The translations under genes were made by a program, and so were the position numbers. Under the pieces are notes generated by a model. The model saw only the letters and a program-made list of their open reading frames with translations. It was not told where the DNA came from and ran no database searches. Shown one piece after another: positions 20,101-35,100 of a stretch of DNA of 64,000 bases; within the stretch, counting starts at the first letter, position 1, and the number at the start of each line of letters is the position of its first letter. This DNA is from Tetranychus cinnabarinus (taxonomy: Eukaryota; Arthropoda; Arachnida; Trombidiformes; Tetranychidae). Where the stretch lies: positions 2,542,001 to 2,606,000 of the forward strand of contig WHVY01000007.1 in NCBI GenBank assembly GCA_022266195.1, read 5' to 3'.

Positions 20101-23100
20101 TTAAACGCTGTACATACGAACAAGAAGAATCAAGAAAAAGTCAAAGTTACAGTTACCCAGTTGCAGAGAAAAGGTTTTCCCGTTAACTTCCGTCTTGCTT
20201 CAATGTTACCACAATCAAACGATTTCTCGTTCATTGCAAAGACCTTCCAACAACAATAATCAGTACCGTTAAACTTAAACAACAAGCCACAACCATCAAA
20301 TGATTCATTTTCATGGTTGTCTGATAGATCCGTAAATTTCAACCATCATCTTCATCACCATCAGATACAAAGGTGCCATCAACATTAACGGCAACAAAGT
20401 TTATACTTCAATACTTGGCTTTTTTCATTGCTGATGTTTCTGATGTGCTTATCCATTTTGTCTACAACTTTTTTATACCACTCTAGCAACGATAAATGCC
20501 TCGATTACTATGCATCGATGAGGATAAATAAAAAATATTTCATTTATTATCAAAGTTTGGTATTGTGGAGACAATTAACTGTTGACTTGTTGCTTTGCAT
20601 CGTTAAACCTGTTTGCAAGTTTGTTTTGTCTATTTGTTGCTCTCCTTTTTCATTGTTGCTGCCTCTTGTTGTTTAAACGGAAGGAAGAAGGAAGAGGTTA
20701 AGATTGATGTGCTTCAAGAAAACAGTTATATCAAAGTATAATATAACATAGAATCATCATCATCATCGTCATCGTCATAAACGACAATAGCATCTACCAA
20801 AACGTTCTAATTATCTTAAAGGCGAAAGTTAATCAAGGCTGTCTTACCTGGTAATCATGGTATTGTGAGCTGTTCTTATTAGTACTATTCACTACTCGGA
20901 GATTAATGAATTAATAAACATGCTCTAATAAACAGTACATAATGAATGGATCTTATTTTCATTAAATTCAATGGCTCAACTTGACGAAAACCTTCCTAAA
21001 CTAGATTTAACCTTTTCTCATTCACTCAATTCAACACCTAACATTGTAAGATCAAGGTAAAAATGAAGGCTTCATCCACAATCAACTGTGAACTCAAGGT
21101 GATTCTTAAATAGCCATTTAATAGCATTAAATTTTAAATTAAGTTTAAATTGTTATGAAACTGCAACCCAAATAAAGTCAACTCTTGCATCTCTATTTAC
21201 CAAGCACATTAGTAAACATTTGTTGACTATTAAACCAATGGAAACAATAGCAGCTGAATTACACACAAACAAATTGTAACAAGCATTTTGTGTTCAAAAC
21301 AAATTAACCATTAATTGTAACCAATCACTTAGATCAAGGTTCATTAGTCAATTAATTAAATAATATTTCAAATTGTTTACCCGATTATGATTGCAATTAC
21401 CTTTTGTTATTATGTTTACCTATCACATTGAATAATAGATTATTTTGTTTCCCTTTGCTTGGTAACATCCATAAGCTACACCTTACTTTAATTAATAGTT
21501 AACAAGACATAATAAAAGACCATCAATCATCCAGTAAACAAATCAAAGGTAGACCAACAATTGTAAAAATTTTGTTGGTAAAGATGGTTAAGAAACAATT
21601 GAAAACACAATTCATAAACAACCAGCCACAATCAAGATAACAGCAAATGTTAACCCAAAAACAAGGCAAAATCTGATATTCACTTCCAACCAATCCCAGG
21701 CAATCTTGTAAAATCTCTTTTTTACCGCTCAATTTAAACTTAAATTTTACATGAAATAAACAGAATTTAATTTTTAATCAAATAATCAAAAATTTTTAAA
21801 CAAATCACAACTAAAAAACGTCGAAAAACCAGATTTAATCAGAAAAAGAAATCTCGTCAATTGACTTAATATGCCAGTAAAAGGCTTTTACTTTCTCAAT
21901 GGGAAAAACAACAGCAAAGTTAATTGTCTAAAACTATCATTCAACAGATTATTCTCAATCTGAAATGGTTGGTTGATTAATTCAATTGATCCCAGTTAAA
22001 CAATTAGTTAAAGAAGCTAAACAATTTATCCGTAAAAATTGAAAGGGAAAAGGTGCAATTGAAGTGGCAAGAAAAGCAAAAACTACTAATTATTCACAAT
22101 TAAACATTTTACAGACTTTACCAAATAATTGCATTCGCTCATTGTTTCAATAATTAGATTAAATATTGATTATTGAATGAAAGGTTTTTGTCAAGGTAAA
22201 AATATCTAACATTAAAGTTCAGTCAATGTTAATGGTTGTTGAGCAAGCAGAAGCAGCAGCAGCAAAAAAACAGTTTATCATCAAGATGATGATTTAACTG
22301 TTGATCAAGTTTAAAAACAAAAGCTATTCCAATAACTGTAATAATATCATTTAAACACGCAATGATCATAAAAGGATCAACGGACTTTTACCATTAAATA
22401 TACCCAAAAAGGCTCAGTCAATTAGCTTGATCAATAATAATTTCATATTTTACGTGCAAAATGGGAACAAAAATAGCGATCAATAAACGGTCCAAGGTTT
22501 GGACAATTAATGTCCAATATATCCATTACCTAATTACGTGATCATCTAATCATTAATAGACTATCAACAATTGATTCATTGGCAGGTTAGTAGGTTTTCA
22601 AAATGAAGGTTAGATTTGGAAGCCAAAAAAAGCAACTTTGAAAATGGGAAAAGCAGAGAAAAAAAGATTTTGTTTGTTTTTAATCTAATTTGACTTTTTG
22701 GGGTTCAATTTAAATTTAATTCACTGGATCAACTAATTAGAGTGTTAATCAAATACTCTTGGATAATTGCCATTGATTAAACCTTTCAAGGTTAACCTTT
22801 AACAGGCCAACGAAATGAATGAACACCAGAAAAACCAGAAAAACTCTCAACACTCCTGAGCCTTTCCCATACTGACCTTATTCACTCCTACAAGTAAACC
22901 TACTTGTTGTCCCCTTTAAAGGGCCAACTCACCCAAATGACCAGCCAACAGTCCAAGTATCATAATCATCCCTATCATAACCATTATCGTTATTATCTTT
23001 ATTATTAGAAGGGTAACAATGATTTTCTGTTCATTATTCTGTTCTCAATGTTTAACGTAACGAAACCAAAACGATTAATGATTGAGTTAAATTTGGGTGA

Positions 23101-26100
23101 AATTATGATAATTTGGGAAACAATGAGAATCTCAGGTTAAAGAAAAAAATTTGATTAAAAGGCTAAAATGATTTCTTCAATTTTTTACATTTAAAAATGA
23201 ATTTTCCTTCCATTCTCAACTTGATTGGCATAATAAACGCAAACCAAGTATCAATTACTCGTGAACAGAACAAACTGAATTTCTTGAAAAGTGAAAAGCA
23301 TTTTGATGATTTGATTAACATTTTTATTATCAAGTTAATTAGCTTTTTGTATCTTCTTTGGTCAGCAAAAGACAATGGCGAAAAAAGGCTTTTCTCGCCA
23401 TCTTTTCTTCTCATTGACAGAAGGCTACTTTAAATTGTGATTGATGATGAACGCTATTAAGAGGTGAATTAAACAAATTGTCAGGCTTAAGGGGTTTATC
23501 AAAGAAGGCAACAATAAAGATGATTGGAATGATGATGAAAATGAAAATGAATTGAACGCGAAAACGATGATGAAGTGAACGTGAAGATGATGCTGTTGAT
23601 GAGGATAATGGTGATGATGACAATAAAATGAAAGATTAAGTGAGAAACAATTGGGTCAAAGGTAAATGGTTTTGGAGGCAACATTTCATTAGCCATTAGA
23701 CAGGGTTCATTGAATAACAAGAGAAACGTTGAAATGATTGAAATGATCAATGAAAAGTTAATAAAAATGGAAACTAACCAATTACACCTTCAAAGGCAGC
23801 AAAAATTGTTTTCAAATTTAATTCAATTTTGTCCAGTTAATTCATCAAAAAAAGCTTCAACAAAGATTATCAAATTGTTTCATTGCAATATCTCGAAATT
23901 TTTTCCCATTTTCAGGTCAATTGAAGAGGCCTTTCGGTTTAATTGAAAATCATCAATTTACTGTCATCAATACAACTGTTAAATTGTGAATAATTAAAGT
24001 GTTGAAAGTAACGGAAAAATTGTCTACCGATTTGGTTGTTTGAACATTGAACGAGCCAAAAAATCAACTCAAGAGAATCTTTTTTTTTTCTCTCTTAAAA
24101 CGCTCAATAAATTATCATTATTAAATTAAGGGTTGACTGTTATTACCGTTAGTTTAATTATCATTGTTTATTGTTCAGGGTAAAAGTTTCCAGAAATGAG
24201 GTGAAAAAGGATTGAAACTCTTTTTACGCTCAACTGTTCAAATGATTAATACTAATAAATGATGATTTGATAAGCTCACTTCACTTTCAAATCTTTACTT
24301 TTAAAACTGTTTTCTGTGATTTGGTTTTGGCTGAAAAAATGAACTTGAAATGGCTTTTTTCAGGGAATAACTTTTTTCTTCCTTCAATTTGCATAAGCGA
24401 TTTATTAAATCATGAAGTTGCTCTTTGAAAACAATCAATTTTACTTGTTGATCAATCATTGCAAGTTAATTGAAAAATGTTGAGCTCACAAGGAAATGAG
24501 CAACTGAATGAGTAAAATGAATTATTATTAATGATTAAAAGGATATTTTTGATTCTTTTTTTCTTCTTGTTGTCGCTCCAATCTCAATGTTGATAGCCTC
24601 AATTGTTCAAGTTGAACATTTTAGCATTCAAAGAGTTGCTCTTTCAGTTGAACCAAGTCATCATTTGGTACAATAAATGATCCGGTAAAGATTGATAACA
24701 ATTTAAAATCTCACCAGTTGCAATCAAAGAAAAGGTTTAATCATTTGTTGAAACAGATTAAGGATAAAAAAAGACTTTTAAATAGGCCGTTAAGTTTAAT
24801 CATAATTCACAAATGGCTAGAATGATCATCACTTTAATCTGATGATTTCACTCGAATAAAAGGTCTCAACTAAAATTGAACAAGTCAAGAGTTGTTGGCG
24901 TCATACACTTGCCGTTATGAGCAAAGTGATTTATTAGATTTCAATTTGTTAATTGGTAAAGGTTAACAATAACAAAATGTGTAAATCGCTGAAGCTAAAA
25001 TTTAGCTGCTAAATGATGAAAAAGCAACAAAAGCACAGACACTTCAGTTGATTAATTGATTCCATTTTTAGGAAAAATTTCAAGTCTCCATTTTCTTGCT
25101 AATCAATTGGACATTTGCGCGATTTTCAATTTAATAATTTGGGTTCTTTGATGACAAATTTTTTCATCTTTAGTTTGGAAACTTTAAAACTCGAAGTCAA
25201 AGCCTGTGGTTGCTGTGTGAAATTGAATAATTTTCATGGATAAACAATTGAAATCTTTTTTTTTGGGCTGACAAGGTTTTCTGCTAATTATACAAATCAC
25301 TTTTTTGACGTTTAGTTTGAATGATTGAAATGATTGAATTTCACCTTTTTTCGCTTCTCAGGAACTGCAATCAAAATCTATCGATCAACATTTGATGTGA
25401 AAAATGTTAGAAAATTTGATTTAATTTACTTTTCCGGATTCAATTTTAGATATCAAGTTAGCTGAGTTTCAAATGACTTTTATAATCGGTTACTTTTCAA
25501 TCTTTGAGATAAAACTCTGATTTCAATGGCCAAGTTTTTCATTGATTTGTATTCATTGGTTATTCATGTTTTTCATGCGTATATAGCGAGGAAAATCATG
25601 ATGTCTATGAATTGTTCTTTATTGGAATGAAATGTCACCTTTTTGGATTTGATTAATAGATTTTGATGATAAACTATGACGGAAATAAACACCAGCCTTC
25701 TGTCGCTTCAAATGATAAATGTCCAGATGATGGTAGAGTATTGTCTCAATGTTGCAGATGATATTAAGTTTTGACTATAAATAGGGTTGATTTTGTATCT
25801 CAATCTCATAATTAACTTTGCTTTTGCTCGGTTAATAGTTTACTTTCATAGGAATATCTTTGCAAACTCAAAGTTAAAAAGTTCTAATAAATTCATCTGA
25901 AAATGAGGATCTTCGTTGTAACTTGTGTTCTTTCCTGCGCCTTCATGGCATCCGGTAAGTACTTGTCTAACTGTATTCAGTTCTCATCTTTTTCCTGTAT
26001 TACTAATAAATCTTTTTGTTTTCTTAGCTTCACCTCTTCTATGCGGTGGTGGATTAGGCGGTCTTCTTGGTGGAGGATCCAGCTCTCGTAGTGGTGCTAG

Positions 26101-29100
26101 TGCTAGCTCTGGCTCTGGCTCAGGCTTCGGTATTGGTTTCGGATCTGGATCTGGCTCTGGTGGAGGTGGATCCGGTCTTGGTCTTGGTCTTGGTCTTGGT
26201 TTAGGTGGAGGTTCCGGTGGAGGTGGAATCGGTAATCTTTTAGGTGGTGTTACTGGCAGTATCGGAGGTCTTACTTCTGGTATTGGTGGAACCGTTCGAG
26301 GAGCTTTAGGTGCTGTTGGTGGAATTACCAGTGGAGTTACTGGTTTACTCGGATCTAAAGTTAACACAGCTATGAATGTTGCTAATGGGTTACAAGGTTC
26401 TATCTCTAACACTGTTGCTGGTGCCTCTGGTTCAATTCGAGGTGTAGCTTCAGGTGCTGCCAATGCTGCTGCTAATGCTGCTGCATCTGCAACTGGATCA
26501 CTCCGAGGTATGGCCTCTACCGCTGCCAATGCTGCTTCATCAGCAACCGGTTCAATTCGAGGTGTAGCTTCAGGTGCTGCTAATGCTGCTGCTAATGCTG
26601 CTGCATCTGCAACTGGATCCATTCGAGGAATCACCTCAGGTTTCGGTGGCGCTTCATCAGGTTCAAGCCAATACAATTCAAGAAACCAACGTCGATCTCA
26701 AGAATACGAAGCTCAAGCTCAAGCTCAACGTCAAGCCCAGATCCAACGTCAAGCTCAAGCTCAAGCTCAAGCCCAAGCTCAAGCTCAAGCTCAAGCCCAA
26801 GCTCAAGCCCAAGCTCAAGCTCAAGCTCAAGCCCAAGCTGAAGCCCAAGCTCAAGCTCAACGTCAAGCTCAAGCCCAAGCTGAAGCCCAACGTCAAGCTC
26901 AAATCCAAAGACAACAAGAAGCTCAAGCTGAAGCTCAACGCCAAGCTGAGGCTCAACGTCAAGCCCAAGCCCAAGCTGAAGCTCAACGACAAGCCCAACT
27001 CCAAAGACAAGCTGAAGCCCAAGCTGAAGCCCAGCGTCAAGCCCAAGCCCAAGCTGAAGTTCAACGTCAAGCCCAAGCTCAAGCTGAAGCCCAACGACAA
27101 GCTCAACTCCAACGACAAGCTGAAGCTCAAGCCGAAGCCCAACGTCAAGCTCAAGCCCAAGCTGAAGCTCAACGACAAGCTCAACTCCAAAGACAAGCTG
27201 AAGCCCAAGCTGAAGCTCAACGTCAAGTTGAAGCCCAACGTCAAGCCCAAGCTTATGCTGAATCCCAACGCCGAGCCCAAGCTCAAGCTCAAGCTAGCTC
27301 TAGTCAATACAACTCAGGAAACTTCGGTGCCTACCAAAACCAAGGAGAAGCTGTACGATCAGCTGGAAATGGTTACTACGATAATGCCTCAAGCTCCCGA
27401 GGTTTCGACAACTCACAATCTGCATTCCACGGACAAGCTGCCCAACAACAATCTCAGTTCCAAGCTGGTGCTGGTGGTGTTCAAGGATCCCAATCATCAA
27501 ACTCAAATGAATTCGATGGTTCAGCATCAAGAAGCTCAGGCTATGACAACTCAAACGCTTCCCGAGGTGGAGCCTCATTCGAAGCTGAGCAAGGTCGATA
27601 TGCCAACTCTGGTATCAATGGTGCTTATGAAAATGGTGCTTCAAACTCTGCTTCAGTTGCCGTTCAACACTAAGCATTTTATTTAAATACTAAACCATTT
27701 CATTGATTATGTACCAAATGTTATTTAATAAATGACATTAAAACAAATATTTTTTCTCCTTCATTCGCGTAATTACAACCTAAACCTGAAAATTGATGAA
27801 AGATAAAGGCTTTTATAACCAACATTCACCATAAGAAACCAAGCTTAGCGAAAAGATTGTAGATTAAAGTATAAAATATTAACTTATGGCCAAACGTGAA
27901 AACTGTCAACTGCAAATTATATAATCACAACTGGTGACCATCATTATCCCATGCTTTACATCCAAATGTAATCATTTGAAGATTGACAAAAGAGACAATT
28001 TTATCATCAAAATATGATAATGTCAACCTTAAAAAATATAAATAATGATTTTGATAAATGAAATGAACAAGTTCACGTTTCAGATAATACAAATAAACCA
28101 ACAGCTTAATACAGATAACAAATTCATTATACAAATGATGAAAATTGTCATCATTGTTATCAAAGGGAAAACAATTTACATCATCAATTGTTAAATTTAG
28201 CTGTGTCCTACTTTTACGACAAAAATTAATAAACATCAACATGATTGACCAAATCATGAAAGGTCAACTGAAAAAGAATCAATTTGAATGAGAAAAGAGG
28301 AGAATCAAAGTTAACAAGATTTTGTTACAAAATTGCACCAATTACCTTTAATTTTTAATAATCAACTCAAATTACAGTCTAATTGTACTCTTAATATCAA
28401 TAACAATAAACACTTGAAACTTGAAAAGTTGGACAAAAGTCAACAAGAATGGAAAGAAAAACAATTTTCAAAAAAAAACGACTTCGCTCTTCCATCATCA
28501 CAACTTTAAATTGTCATTACCTAAATAATATCAAGTAAAGGTGAACAAGAAGCCCAAGAAATTGACCTTAATGAGATTAAGATATTATTATCTTGAGCAT
28601 TAAACTTATAAAGATTTACCTTTTTTATTGTTCATCTAAAAGGATAAATATTGTTACATCTTTTTTTGCAAATCAACTGTTCACTGTAACGTGCCATCGA
28701 GATGAAATTCATCATGAATTCAGTAATGATGAAAAGGGTAATAATGAAAGAAAATCTTCCAAATCTGAGTTTGCCATAAAAAAGCTGTGATCATGTTAAC
28801 GAGTTACGAGCTATTAATAACAATTAAGAGTTGAATGTTAAATGGTGAAAATTCATTTTCATTTGAATCATGAAATCGTTGACCAAAAAGAATCGTTTTT
28901 TTGCCATTTCTCAATAATTGATGGAAAATGATAATTCCTGAAATAATCTGAACAAACCTGAGTAAACCTTGAAATTTTGTTTACAATATTATTGGAAAGA
29001 ATTGAGTTTTACAGGAAAACTGTAACTTTGGTTTGCTCAATAAAAGTAAAGGTTTCAATGGAAAAAGGTTAAATCGCGAAAATTGGATTAAATTGGATTA

Positions 29101-32100
29101 AAAATAACCAAACAATGGACTATGTTAATTGTCGATAACCTTAACCTCAAGCAATCAAGTTGACTGTTTAATCTTAAAATTTCAATCGAAAATTGAGCGG
29201 CGAATTGTTTCTTTTTTTTAAATGCTTCCAATCTATTGTCAAACATGATTAAGAAGTTCCTTAAATTGGGTCAATTTTTCATTCAGATGATTGTTTTACA
29301 GTAAACACGTTTAACAAGCAGATAAAGAGTTGAGACCTTTATCAAGTTAGGAATGTGAAAAGTCGTTTTTTGTTGTTCTTTTTTCATTCAAAATTCTTGT
29401 TCACTTTCATTTTACTTTCATGCAATTTTCTGATTCAATCTGTGATCTTTTTAGATTCCCTTTTAACGCACTTAATTTATGCACAATTAGCACAATCAAA
29501 AAGTCTAATCAGCATCAGGTGAAGAAGAGAAAGTTGATTATTTTGATAAGATTGAAACTTGTAAACTGTTATCATGAAAGGTAATGTTCGAGAGAAAAGA
29601 TTTCAATTTTGTTCGATTGTTTTGAACATTTTACCTTTTTTTAGGTGAGGTTAGGTTAACGGACAATATTGATTGGTATTGTGTCTCAATGAAGGTTGAG
29701 GTTGTTTCGATGGAAAAATGGATTGATGATGAAAAGACACGGAAAAAGATAATCTAAATCAAGGTAATTGAAGAGTAAGTTATCGTGTTGCTGATGATGT
29801 TACAATAAAGATAACAATGAGTGATTCCACCCTGGATTGATAGAGTTAATTATTTGACTAGTAAAATGATACAAAAGATAATGATGAGAGTTTCGATGAA
29901 AGAGATTATCGTTTTTTTAGATGAAAATGATTATCCATTTGGACAATCAATGGTGAAATTGGTGAGAGAAACTCAACTGAAACTGATTCATTATTCAACT
30001 CTGATCTCAAGCAATTTGAATGCTGGGAAAATGAGTAAAGATTGCAAATGTCATTCACAGGTAAAGTTGATTACCGAAACGGCATCAACAGTAAAATCAT
30101 CATTTTTTTCCTCTTCATTTATTCCCAATCAGTGTAATCTGTTAATCAGGTTTACACCTTAAAGGTTGTTGACAGGAAAGATTCAAATGGCAAAATTGAT
30201 ACAATTTTTGGTAACTTCAAAAGAAAATGAATCGAGAAGAAATGCCTTTTTTCATAATGATGATGATGATGATGTTAACTATCACTTTGATCATGTTTTT
30301 CAAGTTTCCAAAGGATTCAATGTGAACACACCTTGAATTGGAAGAATCGCCTTCATTATTTGCTCTGCTTTTTCGATGATCTAATATTAAATTGTCTGGT
30401 AATTTGTTTTAAATTAGTTTCATTGGAATGGTTGAATCATTGTTTACCTTGATTGGAAATTGGTTGAAACGAGAAAAGGTTCAACCTTGATTGGAACAAA
30501 GTCTTTTAATTACTGAATTGAGTTGAATTTTTGATGAACACTAAATGTTCAAGTATTGATGAGAAGGAAAGAGTTGGTGAAAAAAAAGAAAAATGATTCA
30601 GAAATTAGTGTCTAATTAAGTTTATTCACGTTGATAACGTTTCACCTGCTATCAACCGTACGAAGGTCACGTTATAGCCGGAAACATCAATAATTATCAA
30701 ATGTTACAAGATACTGTTTATTCAGCATCAGGCCTGATGGTAATGAGTAAAGCAAAATAAAAAGGTAAGAAAAACAAAAGGGTTTGGTTAGGACATTGAA
30801 ACGCTCATTTCAGGTATTAATAGCATCTAAAGCCTTGAAGGTTTCATGAGTCAACAATCAATTATTACAAATGAACATAATGAACAGTTTACAAATCACG
30901 GCCACATTAGACGCTTTGGTGGACAAAAAAACGACTAACCAAAGGAAACCTTGGCCTTGGAATGAGATCTTAGAACTTTAATTTTCCATCATTTGCCGAG
31001 TTTTTTTTGTTGGTTGCATGTGAATTTCATGATACTTTTATTGTCATCATTTGGTAATGCGTTTTTTGCTGAGCTTTTGTTTTACGACTCTTTTTGGTTA
31101 CTCTTTGGGTTTTGTCACCTTGACTTGTTTCACTTTGAGTTCAACTTTTATCTTGGGAAAACCTGATTTCAAAGGCTAATCAAAATGTTCCAATTCGATA
31201 AACTCAAGTTCCATAATTGACTCCAGCACATGAAATGCTTCTTTTTTTGTTTTTTGGTGTTTTCTCTTCTAGTCGCGCTTTTCTGGATTCTACTCAATTT
31301 TACTCTTGTCTTTACTTTTACTGGCTCAATAGCACACTGGGCCAATGTTATTTTTAAACAATTGGTTAATCAATTGAACCTTTTTTTGTTGAGTCAAGTC
31401 CAAGCTTTTAGGTTTACTCCCTGAAAACCTTGTCAACAAAAGTCCGCTTCATTTTACCTCGAGTTAACCTTTTAATAGTTTTGCTGTCCGACATTTGAAC
31501 AAGGTTAATCTATTCATTTTGAACATTACCATTACAATTGAAATGACCTTTTGCAACGTTTTTGTGGCTTTTTTTGTGACTCTCAATGAACGCGTTGACA
31601 ACAATAGCAACAAGATTAATGTGACTTTTTAATTGTCACAATAAACAATCAAAAATATTGCAAAAAATGGAACCACTTTTGGCTTCATAATTAAAAATCT
31701 TGCAATAGTTTTGTGTTCAAACAACTCGGGTTGACTTACAATCTTTGAATATTTACGAGAAGCTAATTGTAAAGATTGAAAGCAACTTGAAGTTAAAGTC
31801 GCAATTGATTGTCAACTGACCAAAATAAATTGAACCTTTTAAAGGTAAAATGAATCATAATTTTACTCATTTTTTGCTGATGAAATTGTTCCTCCCAACA
31901 GATAATTATGATTAAAAAGCACACCTAAGAATGAGGCTTTCAATCCAATAGAGTATATAACCGGGAAGGAGATAAGCTGGTGAGGAGATTAACAAAAGTA
32001 AAGGTAAAGGTTGTTTTGATTGAAATGGTTTGCCTTAGGAAAGGTTGCAATTGAAAAGAGCAGCAGAAAAAAAGGTGAATCAAAAGGTTCAGGGAAAGTT

Positions 32101-35100
32101 ATTGTTTAGTGAATTGTGTATCATATTGGGAGATTAATTGGGAAAACTGATTGAACAAAATAATGATTGAAACATTGAAAGTATTGAGAAAAGCTTTGAA
32201 CCAAAAATTGATTCAATTATGAGGTTGATTAATTTATTAGCCATTTTATATGGTTACGCTAAATCTTTTCATGGTTATGTTATTGTTTTGGATACATTAA
32301 CCTTTGTTGATTGAAGGAAAAGTTAAATTATTTCATTTATTAAGATATCAATGATTTATTAATTTTCTTGGTTAACTTGAACCTCGCGCTTTACCCTTTT
32401 TCCCCTTTTGTGTTACCCTATTTCCTATGACACAGCATGAGATTGCATTTTTATTTTACCCATAAATCGTCTTATTGTTTAATTGTTTTTATTAAATTTT
32501 CATTTGTGATTTATTTAAATTTAGTTTTTTTGATTTGAAAGCTTAATCAGTTTTTTTTGCTTGAGAAAACACAATTGGTATTTACATTCAGCTGAATTTG
32601 TGATATTTAATATGAACTTATGTAAGGTTTAACTTGGATTTTACGGCTTCTGGTTGAAATTTTCAATCCAATTGGAGATGTTAATTTGTTTTGTTTCATT
32701 TTATATCATTTTTAATTTAGTTCATGGCCTGTCTCGACATTTATTGGTTGTCATTGATTCAAAAATGGGCTTGTTGAACAATTGGATATCAGTGGTCGAA
32801 CTCGAGTGTAACGTTACAGCTTATAATGGTTATGGCAAAAAGCTATTTTTCTGGTTCTTCAACTCTCTTTTGCTTGTTTATCATCTGTAACTGATCAGAA
32901 GGCATTGAGATGATGACAAATTGGGCGAAACCATATTTTACAGCCTTCATGTAATAGCAATTTGAACAGTCCATTTTCCTCACAATTTCCATATGGTTCA
33001 GTAAACACGTATTTTCATCACGTGTCCAGCTGCTTTTGCATATGTAAGGCACGACAAAAGGTTACAGTCACGAACTTCCGTTTTCAGTTGGCCTTAAATC
33101 AATCAATTTGAATCACAAACATCATCAAATGAAAAAATTTCCAACATTTTACAATCGAGTCAACTGGATGGTAAACAGAGTACCAGCTTAAGTAGATGGC
33201 AATGATATCAATATTGGAGGGAAAAAAGCCTATTGGTATCAAATCAAATTGAGATCAAGATGTAATGATAATTTATGACTACATTATCTTGAAATTTTCA
33301 GGTGATTATCAATTTGATATTCGTTAATATTTCAAACCAAAGAAAAGTTGACAGGTTAATTTTTTGCAAAAAAAATGGAAACAATTCTAATTGTTCAAAG
33401 TAGAGACAAAAAGTGATTGTTTTTACCTTTTTTTCTGTACTTAAATGCATCGTGGTACTTGAAAGTTTCCTATTTAATTTGCTTACAATTAGCTTGTTTT
33501 TCTTGTCATCATTTTCTTCCGAACATTTAATTTACTCAATTAAAATTGAATCAATTGTTATTATCAGATTTAAATTGAAGTTGAAACAATGTTGAATAAA
33601 TTTAAATCTGGTTTAAATCTGAATGAAAATACATTTGAGTCAATTTTGTGTTCTATTAACACTAAATTATTATGGCTTAATTTGGTTTTTGTTTTGTTTG
33701 ACTTTTCAGGTTTTGGGAAGCCCAGCATTTTAAAGAAAGTCAAAACTTCACGCTATTCTCGATCAACTTTTGTTTTGTTTTCACTCAAAAATTCACGATT
33801 GTGGTTTATATTAGCATTTGAAAGGAGCAACATTATCAAGTTTATCATCAAAGTGGAAAAGATTTGAAAAGAAATTAAAAGATGTTGCTGATGATGATGG
33901 AGAAGTAAAAAGATGAGCCATTCTTAAAGACAATTGGATAACAAGTTGAAAGATGATCAAAATAAGATTTACTTCCGCGCTATTTGGATTCACTCTTGTT
34001 GATCAAGTAAATCAAAAGTTGGATACAATAATATTTAAACAACAATTGAACTACAATCATTATGTACGGCCATATACATTGAAACAATTGAATCATTAAC
34101 ATAGACACAATTAAGTCTGCTAACCAGCAATTAGTTACAAAACCAAATTGCTCTAATTGTTTCCTATTAACACTTTATGACTTTCTATTATTACAAACCA
34201 GATTATGGCAAATGTTATTTGACCAGTTTCCATAGTGATTGCTGTTATTGATGACAATTGCAACAAAAATGATGAACCAAGAAAAGGATCAAAGTTGCAT
34301 TACCATACAAAGAAATGATGGATTGAAAAAAAGATTCATGTTTCCTAGTCTGTCAAGTCTAACCAGCAAATTCGGCCCAAATCTCAACCGCTAACGAAAA
34401 CAACATTCAACCGAGATGATAATTTTGTTTAATGTTACCTTAAGTGGTGGCGAAAATTATGATAATCAAAGGCAAAAGGTTGATTATCATACAATGACAA
34501 GAGTCGCTAATTTCATTATAAAATACCTTATTAAGAGTTTGGTGTAATGTTGAGGCTACTACTCACTGCAAGAAGCTGGTCACCATTATAAAGATGTAAA
34601 GATATTTAAAGCTCTCAACATTAAAGTAACCTCAACAAAAGATAGAGCCTGATGTTAATTATGATCACGATGCTATTTAAACTTAACTAGCTTAACCAAG
34701 AATAACTGTTTGTTTCACTGGAACTTCCGGAGAGAATCCTGATTCTTTCTCACATAAATCATCATCAACTTCATTTTCAACATGATCATCAACAAGAGCA
34801 ACAACAATATCAACAATGATCAACAGCAAAAGGTCAGGTCAATGTATATATTAGAATTGACTAATGATAACAATCAAGATCAATATACATAAATGATGGA
34901 TTGACTCAAACAGATTTACTCAACACTTTTCTCATGTAAAATAGACTTGAATTGTGTGTGTTTAAATTGTAAAAGGGTGACTTTAAAGTGACTCTTGAAA
35001 TAAATATCATTATGACAATGATATTTGCTTCACAACGGAAAGTTGAAAAACAATCAAACTATCCTTGAGATGAAGTCGATCCTGAATTGATATTGGGAAA

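Noticed and set aside
20130..20342. 70-codon Cys-containing minus-strand frame in the BICDL1-like intron
   Set aside because: No signal peptide, splice signals or recognisable pattern; frames of this length are expected by chance in 20 kb.
25984..26676. 230-codon proline-rich frame on the minus strand
   Set aside because: It is the complement of the Gly/Ser/Ala-coding repeats of the silk-like gene; the plus frame has signal peptide, splice sites, TATA box and polyadenylation signal.
26678..27307. 209-codon Leu/Ser/Gly-rich frame on the minus strand
   Set aside because: Antisense shadow of the same array.
26574..27686. 370-codon Lys/Leu-rich frame on the plus strand
   Set aside because: Frame-shifted shadow of the GCT-CAA repeat array.
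29821..30162. 113-codon plus-strand frame in the BICDL1-like intron
   Set aside because: Low-complexity AT-rich translation with no motif or splice support.
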